From positions 1-5,099 of the forward strand of contig CAKZPJ010000828.1 in assembly GCA_937138955.1 (NCBI GenBank): a stretch of DNA of 5,099 nt, written 5' to 3'. The position numbers and the translations under genes are program-made. The DNA comes from an uncultured Flammeovirgaceae bacterium. Its GTDB lineage: Bacteria > Bacteroidota > Bacteroidia > Cytophagales > Cyclobacteriaceae. This document shows positions 1 through 5,099 of the stretch, in pieces. Position 1 is the stretch's first letter; the number at the start of each line of letters is the position of its first letter. The notes beneath the pieces were generated by a model. That model searched no databases and was not told where the DNA came from. It worked only from the letters and a program-made list of their open reading frames with translations.

Positions 1-5
1 GGCAT
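1..5 (-). CDS. Possible first codons of a HigA-type antitoxin (5' fragment only)
   Basis: Thirty bases after the stop of the HigB-like frame, the minus strand reads GAGGAATGCC up to the window edge. The ATG there (bases 5 to 3) sits where a higA antitoxin gene normally starts, because HigB-type loci place the toxin first and the HTH antitoxin directly downstream. Only five bases are visible, so this is an inference from gene order and not from any protein sequence. The GAGG is closer to the ATG than an ideal ribosome binding site. The true start could also lie outside the window. Confidence 0.25.
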
Positions 6-35
6 TCCTCGTTTTAATATCGTATTTATCCTTTG

Positions 36-314
36 TTAATGACAATCTATATAATCCACGCAAAACACATGACCATCTTCAAACCGGAATGTGATACGGT
101 AGTTACCAATCACGCGTACTGAGCGGTGCCTCACTAAATCCCTGCGCAACTCGTGCAACCGAAATCCTGGTAAGTTCACTTCTTCTATGCTTTTAGCGCC
201 TTCTAACAGGTTTAAAATTCGCCTGATCTTACGTACCTGAGTAGCAGGTAACCTACTTTCATTGTTTCATTCCCAAAGACGTTTCAAGCCTCTGTATCTG
301 ATTGATTGTATCAT
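36..314 (-). pseudogene. higB: HigB/RelE-family mRNA-interferase toxin, interrupted by an in-frame TGA
   Basis: Read from the ATG at 314 to the TAA at 36-38, this frame is 92 codons long, the usual length of the HigB (RelE/ParE superfamily) plasmid-maintenance killer. These toxins are ribosome-dependent ribonucleases. The translation begins MIQSIRYRGLKRLWE, meets TGA at codon 16 (267-269), and continues in frame as NNESRLPATQVRKIRRILNL. The family hallmarks NLPGFRLHELR, then GNYRITFRFEDG, and the C-terminal VDYIDCH all follow. Homology on both sides of the stop in one frame indicates a single nonsense change rather than a frameshift. The family's usual basic 'HPLKGD' segment reads HELRRD here. 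No good ATG restart follows the stop in frame, so an N-terminally truncated product lacking the first strand is unlikely to be active. The gene begins 34 bases after the upstream lipoprotein gene, in the same direction. Family assignment is secure. Loss of function is inferred and a sequencing error is possible. Confidence 0.85.
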
Positions 315-341
315 ACGCAAGTGTAGCGTTACAAAAGTCAA
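310..341 (-). promoter_or_regulatory. Tentative promoter of the toxin-antitoxin locus
   Basis: Two readings are possible. The minus strand has GACTTTTG (339 to 332), which matches the Bacteroidota -7 element TAnnTTTG at all but the first fixed base. Transcription would then start inside the palindrome, giving a very short leader. Alternatively, TTGACT (341-336) and TATGAT (315-310) look like sigma-70 boxes, but the 20-base spacer is too long and the second box overlaps the start codon. The first reading suits a Bacteroidota host better. No clear -33 element is seen, so the call is weak. Confidence 0.25.
322..333. promoter_or_regulatory. Candidate HigA autoregulatory operator, imperfect palindrome TGTA-GCGT-TACA
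   Basis: The 12-base sequence TGTAGCGTTACA pairs with its own reverse complement at five of six symmetric pairs, with only the fifth pair mismatched. It lies seven bases upstream of the higB-like ATG. HTH antitoxins of the HigA type, alone or with their toxin, are known to bind short palindromes of the TGTA...TACA or TAACGTTA style overlapping the promoter. Position and form fit that role. Binding itself is inferred. Confidence 0.5.
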
Positions 342-348
342 TATTTTT

Positions 349-2520
349 TCATCTATTTTTTGAAATGAGTTCTGACCGATATTCATCTTCAATAAGACCA
401 ATTTTAGCAAAAGGAATCTCTTCAAAGCCCACCAAGCTATCAACCACGCTAATGTTTTCTTTAAAGCGAAAATCCATCGAGTCCTCGTTCACAAACCAAG
501 AATCATCATCTGGTTCAACCAGCAGATTGTTTCTAATATCGCTTTCTTGTTGCACAATATCGGCTAAGTTCATGGGCTGACTGTCGTAGATGAGATTGTT
601 TTCAATAACGCTGCCACTGGGAATGCCGGGGTCGCCCTCTAGAATATTAATCAGCTTCGGGTAACGACTGGCCCAGGGTTCTTCGGTATAGGGTACCTGT
701 CGCAATCGGACAAACAGCGTTCCATGTTCTTCGTCCATCGTTCCGGCAAACCAGGGGTCGCGACGGTAAGCCCGGTCGTCGTAGCGAATAGATTCTTGCC
801 CTCGGACAATCAGATTATTAGTGATCTGATGATCGCGGCCGCCGCCGATATGGAACGCCCGCCAAACACTGTAGAATACGTTACCGTGGGCTATCACGCT
901 GCTCATCGCATCATCCAGGTAGATGCCAAAGACTCCTACCTGCCCGTCGATACCACCTACGTGGTGGATGAAATTATACTGAAGCCGGTTGCCGCGGTAG
1001 GTCCAGTCACGGCCGGTGTAAATAGCTCCGGCATCATCGGCCTCCTGGCAAACGTGGTGTATCTCGTTGTACTCAATGGTATGATCGTTGCCCCGGAACA
1101 GAATGGCCGCGTGGGGTGCATCGTGAATGAGGTTGTGCGCCGCCCGGTTGCCCACTCCGTGAATCTGGATCGCCTCGGTATAGGTCTTTCGAATGCGGGA
1201 GTAATGATGAATGTGGTTGTTCTCAGCGTAATTGTTTCCTGCTTCCAAGGTGCGCCGATCGCCTCCCTGTAGCAGTATGCCGCCCGAACCCGTATCGTAA
1301 ATATCGCAGCTAACCACTCCGTTATTCCTGCCGCCCTCGGTAGCAAGTCCATCTTCAGTTGTTTCCTGGCCAACCACTACTCCTTTCTGACCCAAACGGC
1401 GGAAAGTACATCCAGCAATCATATTGTTTTCTCCTCTGGTCACCTGTACCCCGTGGCCTCGGGCGACCTCAAAAGTGATATTTTCAATAGTGATATTAGC
1501 TGCCTCGTTTAGTACCATTAATGGTTCTTCCAGCAGCGAAATTTGAATGCTGGCGTCCGCTAAAGAAGCAGGAGAATAGAAATACAGAATGTTGGTGCCC
1601 CGGTTCAGGTACCATTCGCCGGGCTGATCCAGTTCCTCCAGTAGATTAAACACATAAAAGCGCTGATCTTCTCGTGCCGAATACCAACTAGCGTGCTCGG
1701 TAGTGATTTGCTGCTTCAGCGTATCAACCTCAGCAATCTGGACAATGCCATCGGCCCAGTCCCAATACCAATACCCGAACATCCAAGCGTCTTCTGCGCT
1801 TGCCCAACGCTTAAGTCGTGAGTCATCGTAACCAATCGTAAACCCTCGCCATGGATCGTCCCGCTTCTCGGGCGGAACGTAGTTCGGAGCAGAAGGCGGA
1901 ATGTCCGGCTGATACGAGCGAGGATTACTGCCGGGGTCCACTACCGATAATACGCGAGTGTAGCCAGTATTTGGCCAGCGGGCTAGTGTCATTGTTTCCC
2001 CATTAAAAAAGAGCTCGGGAGGCGGCACCACTTTGGGTAACCCCATACCCGCCTGTTGAATGGGGTCAACCGTATTTATCCCCATTTCACTCAACTGGAT
2101 TTGCTGAACATAATCCCGGCTCTCGGCGGGTAATCGCTGAAGAATAGCGGGGTCGGATACTTGTTCAAACTGCTCCGCCGGTAGGGTACGCCCGCCGTGG
2201 ATTACTACCTCTTCATTGGCGTAAGCCCCAATACGGATCGGCACTGCGTTTAGGTTTTTTTCAATAAGCACGGATTTTTGCAGTGGATAAGCCCCTTCTC
2301 TCAGATAAATAGTGAAGCCTTCTTCGGGAGGGAGTGTCTCCGCTTGTATTGCATTCAGAGCTTTATTTAGCGAAGCAAAGGGCTGGTCAATAGTGCCTGA
2401 GTTTTCGTCATTACCTTGGGGAGAAACAAAAAATTCGTTGGGCGGCTGTTCGCAAGCAAGTAATAGGATGGCGACAAGGCCGAACAAAAGTTGCTTGAAG
2501 TGATAAGTGTGGCGGTTCAT
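349..2520 (-). CDS. Lipid-anchored right-handed parallel beta-helix protein, probable polysaccharide-active enzyme (GH141-like)
   Basis: This is a 723-residue lipoprotein starting at the ATG at 2520. A longer frame exists only through a TTG at 2544, but the ATG puts MNRHTYHFKQLL directly before the hydrophobic stretch and the lipobox LLLAC (Cys23). Residues 31-55 (FVSPQGNDENSGTIDQPFAS) form the N-terminal capping motif typical of secreted beta-helix proteins. Next come PELFFNGETMTLARWPN (about 168-184) and an aromatic run, DAWMFGYWYWDWADG (about 244-258). Beta-helix coils rich in NNxIxH-type turns fill roughly 340-572. Within them, DDAGAIYTGRDWT (495-507) and YLDD (534-537) are candidate active-site acids. 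The C-terminus carries GNVFY...IGGGRD and EEIPFAKIGL. The layout resembles beta-helix proteins assigned to GH141 (fucosidase/xylanase), but that is recollection; a polysaccharide lyase or another glycosidase family remains possible. It is probably displayed on the outer membrane and follows the preceding gene by 39 bases, implying co-transcription. Confidence 0.85.
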   Translation of the reverse strand: MNRHTYHFKQLLFGLVAILLLACEQPPNEFFVSPQGNDENSGTIDQPFASLNKALNAIQAETLPPEEGFTIYLREGAYPLQKSVLIEKNLNAVPIRIGAYANEEVVIHGGRTLPAEQFEQVSDPAILQRLPAESRDYVQQIQLSEMGINTVDPIQQAGMGLPKVVPPPELFFNGETMTLARWPNTGYTRVLSVVDPGSNPRSYQPDIPPSAPNYVPPEKRDDPWRGFTIGYDDSRLKRWASAEDAWMFGYWYWDWADGIVQIAEVDTLKQQITTEHASWYSAREDQRFYVFNLLEELDQPGEWYLNRGTNILYFYSPASLADASIQISLLEEPLMVLNEAANITIENITFEVARGHGVQVTRGENNMIAGCTFRRLGQKGVVVGQETTEDGLATEGGRNNGVVSCDIYDTGSGGILLQGGDRRTLEAGNNYAENNHIHHYSRIRKTYTEAIQIHGVGNRAAHNLIHDAPHAAILFRGNDHTIEYNEIHHVCQEADDAGAIYTGRDWTYRGNRLQYNFIHHVGGIDGQVGVFGIYLDDAMSSVIAHGNVFYSVWRAFHIGGGRDHQITNNLIVRGQESIRYDDRAYRRDPWFAGTMDEEHGTLFVRLRQVPYTEEPWASRYPKLINILEGDPGIPSGSVIENNLIYDSQPMNLADIVQQESDIRNNLLVEPDDDSWFVNEDSMDFRFKENISVVDSLVGFEEIPFAKIGLIEDEYRSELISKNR

Positions 2521-2559
2521 TAGTAGGGTTCTTTTTGCTGACAATGATTTTTTAGTAAG

Positions 2560-4566
2560 CTAGCGTACCGGAATCTTTCCCTGATGCCAGGGAAAGGCGT
2601 AGGAAGGTTGATTCACATAGCGTTGCAATCCTATTTTTAGGGTGATAGAGTTGCTAGGAGGAAGCTTTACCGTAAAGTGCTGATTATCTACTGGCGTACT
2701 GGACATAGCAGTGTCATTCCGCACTTCGGTAAAGGAGTGCTCCCCAAAGGCTCCGGCCTGAATAACCAACTTTCGGGTTTCGGTCACACTGAGATTGACC
2801 AGCTCCAGGGTTAGGCTTTCGGCTTGCAGATCGGTTACCAGTGCGGCTACTCCCTCAGGCAACCCGGGTCTCAGATTTATGGCATCAAAGTAGCGGACGG
2901 TAGCTCGGAGCAATCCACCAAAATAGATGCTCTGGGGAGCGCCCATGGTGGTTTGCACCAGCGCTTTGGTCAGCACTGGGTTGTTAGGGTGCAGATCATC
3001 ACCCTGAATTTCGGTGACATCGCGGGTATCCTGCTGCATAAATGTCATTCGTCGTACTACCTCCTGGTAGTCGGCTCTGAGGGACTCGTAGGGCCAGTCG
3101 GGATTTTCCCCGGCGTAGTAGCGCAGGCGGGCATACTCACTTTTTCCTAGGCTACGATCAGTCATACTCATTTCCTGATCTATGTCGAACGCTTCACTCT
3201 TCTCCCAGCTCATCGTATCCCGTTCAATCAGCGTATTCGTGCCCCACATCCCTTCGTCGGAAAGCGGACGGAACCGACTGCCTGCTAGCAGTTTTTCTAT
3301 CATTTGCCAGTCGTCTTCCGCCATAGAAGCGTGCCAGAGGTGGGCCAGGTCGCGTACCATCATGGGGCGGTAGCTAAACCAACCCTCTTTTCCGTGCCGG
3401 AACGGAACTAGCAGTTGCCCGTCATCTGTAGTGCGGCTTCTCTCCATCAATCCCCGTAGCTGAGAACGGGGCAACTCCAGATACTTGGGGTCGCCCGAGA
3501 GCATATAGGCGCACTCACTGGCGGCGGACATGGAGGCAAACATCATCATTAGTCCGTAGCGACCGTGCCAGCCGTAGAGTCCTCCCCACCACTGCCCGTT
3601 GCGGTATTCGCCAATCTGGCCGGTTTGCCCAATGTTATCGGGAAGAAGTCCGTCGTTTTCTTCCACCCTTTGCAGCCAGGCATCCACGTAATCCAGCACC
3701 CAGTTCTTGTACTTCTCGTCTTGAGTGTACAAGTAGGCATTGGTTATCAACCCTACCGAACCCAGGTTAACCGGCACATCGGTGCGGGTGACGATGGAGT
3801 CGTATAGAGTTTGAATTTCGGTGGTTCGTTCGGGAGTATCGCTCCAGGTGGGTTCCAGTTCGGCCAGCACCGGATACAAAGAGGCATGTCCGTAGCGGAG
3901 ATTGTACACCGCACTGGATGAAGTAAGTGGGCCTTCGCTGCCGGTGAAGATCGATCGCATCAGCTTTAGCTTGGGATTGAAATTATGGGCGGTAGAATCT
4001 TCGTTCAGGTAAAACCCAGCAAAGCGGCGAGCCCGGCGTACATTAGCTGGTAAAGTAGGGTCGCTCAATCCCAAGTGATAGAACAGGGTCATCCCTTCGC
4101 TGATATGAAAAAAATCATCGTGCCGGACAAACTCCTTGTGCAGCCGATGGTGGTAGTTGATAGAATCGCGGTAGTAAGTGGTATTGGTACGGGTGATGGC
4201 GTTGTAAGCCAGCAGTGATTTTTGGTGCAGATATTCGTCGCCACCGATGGCGTAGAGTTCCGGCCAATTGTAAAACATCTCGTAGACGTCATCGTAGGGA
4301 CCTTCGCCGTAGATGGTGCCGTCATCCCGCATAAATCGCGCAACAAAATAAGGAGCAGCTTCTTCCATAGTGCGAATCAGCTGCCGTTGCATGATAGCCC
4401 AATCAGGCGGAGGCTGCACTTCAGTGGCTTGGATAATCGGAAGCTGGCTAACAAAATTTAAGTAGCCCCTGTCCTGGGACTGAGCCCTGAGTATTTGACT
4501 GCTGCCTAGGAGAACAATCAGTAACAACTGACTAAGCAGTGTTTTAGGGAATTGGTGGATTAGCAT
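2560..4566 (-). CDS. Secreted protein of unassigned family, likely alpha/alpha-barrel glycan-active enzyme with C-terminal beta-sandwich
   Basis: This 668-residue protein starts at the ATG at 4566. A Sec signal peptide covers about residues 1-28 (hydrophobic SQLLLIVLLGSSQIL, then RAQS), with no lipobox, so a periplasmic or secreted product is expected. Residues 50-430 have the helix-hairpin, aromatic-rich texture of (alpha/alpha)-toroid glycosidases and lyases. Notable segments are YGEGPYDDVYEMFYNWPELY (86-105), a His/Asp cluster HHRLHKEFVRHDDFFHISEG (139-158), and GQWWGGLYGWHGRYG (324-338). DDLHPNNPVLTKALVQTTMG (523-542) precedes GGLLRATVRYFD (550-561) and a beta-rich tail (about 580-655) ending PSYAFPWHQGKIPVR. 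I do not recognise a named CAZy or Pfam family; the usual GH88/GH105 and GH127 signatures are not apparent. No Shine-Dalgarno sequence is seen, as is common in Bacteroidota. It sits between two paralogous beta-helix genes with gaps of 30 and 39 bases, so a shared glycan substrate is inferred. Fold and role are inference; the gene itself is secure. Confidence 0.8.
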   Translation of the reverse strand: MLIHQFPKTLLSQLLLIVLLGSSQILRAQSQDRGYLNFVSQLPIIQATEVQPPPDWAIMQRQLIRTMEEAAPYFVARFMRDDGTIYGEGPYDDVYEMFYNWPELYAIGGDEYLHQKSLLAYNAITRTNTTYYRDSINYHHRLHKEFVRHDDFFHISEGMTLFYHLGLSDPTLPANVRRARRFAGFYLNEDSTAHNFNPKLKLMRSIFTGSEGPLTSSSAVYNLRYGHASLYPVLAELEPTWSDTPERTTEIQTLYDSIVTRTDVPVNLGSVGLITNAYLYTQDEKYKNWVLDYVDAWLQRVEENDGLLPDNIGQTGQIGEYRNGQWWGGLYGWHGRYGLMMMFASMSAASECAYMLSGDPKYLELPRSQLRGLMERSRTTDDGQLLVPFRHGKEGWFSYRPMMVRDLAHLWHASMAEDDWQMIEKLLAGSRFRPLSDEGMWGTNTLIERDTMSWEKSEAFDIDQEMSMTDRSLGKSEYARLRYYAGENPDWPYESLRADYQEVVRRMTFMQQDTRDVTEIQGDDLHPNNPVLTKALVQTTMGAPQSIYFGGLLRATVRYFDAINLRPGLPEGVAALVTDLQAESLTLELVNLSVTETRKLVIQAGAFGEHSFTEVRNDTAMSSTPVDNQHFTVKLPPSNSITLKIGLQRYVNQPSYAFPWHQGKIPVR

Positions 4567-4596
4567 AGGTGATTAACAAGGTTGTAGTTTAGGGAA

Positions 4597-5099
4597 TTAA
4601 TCCGACGGTCGCTGTGCGATAGAATCCCAGGGTATTGGTTCAAAGTTGAGGTTGGAGAGGACACTGTCGTCGGGATAAAAATGACCGGCCTCAATATCAA
4701 TATTGTCGGGCACTTGATCCAGCACGTAATTGTTCTCAATAGTTACTCGCGAGGTATCTACTTCATCGGTCAGGTTAAGCCATTGTTTCCCGTAACTAAT
4801 GTTCCGGCGGATGATATTGCCGTCGGGCATCGCTGGATTTTCACGATCCAGTATACCGGCCAACCTGGGATACTGATCGCGGTAAGGAGGTTGATCATAG
4901 CTGACGGTTTGTAATTTTTCGTACATCTGCCAACTTCCTTTGGGCTGGATGTACTTGCTGGCCCAGCCTACTCCACGAGCGTCTAAGTGTACTGAGGGAG
5001 CGCAGTCAATGAAAATATTGTTCTCTACAATATTATCGTGCCCTCCGCCAATAAAGGCCGACCGGCCCGACTGATAGAATACGTTCCCATAAATATGTG
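4597..5099 (-). CDS. C-terminal part of a second right-handed parallel beta-helix protein (cut by the window edge)
   Basis: The frame is open from the window edge to the TAA at 4597-4599 and gives 166 residues of a gene whose start lies beyond 5099. It opens in beta-helix coils, HIYGNVFYQSGRSAFIGGGHDNIVENN followed by IFIDCAPSVHLDARGVGWA. It continues with QPPYRDQYPRLAGILDRENPAMPDGNIIRRN and ends NFEPIPWDSIAQRPSD. The downstream lipoprotein has the same blocks in the same order (HGNVFY, IGGGRD, RYPKLINILEGDPGIPSGSVIENN, FEEIPFAKIGL), with about 16 of the first 39 aligned residues identical by eye. The two are therefore paralogues. An ATG at 4926 is internal and not a true start, since homology continues upstream of it. 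The C-terminus stops short of the IGLxxDEYR tail found in the paralogue. Catalytic residues, signal peptide and substrate cannot be judged because the N-terminal part is missing. It leads the operon by 30 bases. Confidence 0.85.
   Translation of the reverse strand, partial: HIYGNVFYQSGRSAFIGGGHDNIVENNIFIDCAPSVHLDARGVGWASKYIQPKGSWQMYEKLQTVSYDQPPYRDQYPRLAGILDRENPAMPDGNIIRRNISYGKQWLNLTDEVDTSRVTIENNYVLDQVPDNIDIEAGHFYPDDSVLSNLNFEPIPWDSIAQRPSD

Noticed and set aside
267..269. TGA as selenocysteine or a reassigned codon
   Set aside because: No selenocysteine-insertion hairpin or redox context is apparent, the family has no cysteine there, and TGA acts as a stop for the neighbouring gene.
315..348. 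Rho-independent terminator between the lipoprotein gene and the toxin locus
   Set aside because: The only inverted repeat has four-base arms and is not followed by a T-run on the minus strand; it fits an operator better.
302..580. 92-residue open frame on the plus strand
   Set aside because: It is antisense to the lipoprotein C-terminus and to the toxin start region, Ser-rich and without homology signals.
724..1272. 182-residue open frame on the plus strand
   Set aside because: It lies wholly antisense within the conserved beta-helix coding region, has low-complexity Val-rich composition and no recognisable motif, so it is a shadow of the real gene.
957..1373. 138-residue open frame on the minus strand
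   Set aside because: It is an out-of-frame reading of the beta-helix lipoprotein gene, rich in Arg and Thr, with no family features.
4597..4926. A 109-residue stand-alone gene starting at ATG 4926
   Set aside because: The same frame stays open to the window edge and carries clear beta-helix homology upstream of this ATG, so it is only the tail of a larger gene.

Overview
The window looks like chromosomal DNA of a Bacteroidota bacterium, plausibly a marine or environmental Cytophagales-type organism. This is inferred from the gene content (a secreted beta-helix lipoprotein and carbohydrate-active-type proteins in a tight operon), from the lack of clear Shine-Dalgarno sequences before the visible starts, and from protein style. 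No rRNA or marker gene fixes the taxonomy. All real genes read on the minus strand, so the transcriptional order runs from position 5099 down to 1.

Positions 5099-349 hold three closely packed genes. First is the C-terminal part of a right-handed parallel beta-helix protein, cut by the window edge (stop at 4597). A 30-base gap follows, then a complete Sec-exported 668-residue protein (4566-2560) that looks like an alpha/alpha-barrel enzyme with a C-terminal beta-sandwich, and which I cannot place in a named family. After another 39 bases comes a 723-residue beta-helix lipoprotein (2520-349). The two beta-helix proteins are paralogues, since their C-terminal thirds align by eye. Together they suggest a polysaccharide-degradation cassette: one surface-anchored beta-helix glycosidase or lyase, its paralogue, and a partner enzyme acting on the same glycan. 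No SusC/SusD pair, sulfatase or regulator lies in the window, so the substrate is unknown.

Positions 348-1 hold the start of a HigB/RelE-type toxin-antitoxin locus in the same orientation. The toxin reading frame is otherwise full length (92 codons) but carries an in-frame TGA at codon 16, so it is probably a pseudogene. An inverted repeat, TGTA-GCGT-TACA, just upstream of its start is a good candidate for the HigA operator. The antitoxin gene is expected to begin at the extreme left edge and continue outside the window. No intergenic stretch exceeds 40 bases, and I saw no tRNA, rRNA, CRISPR, insertion sequence or convincing terminator.
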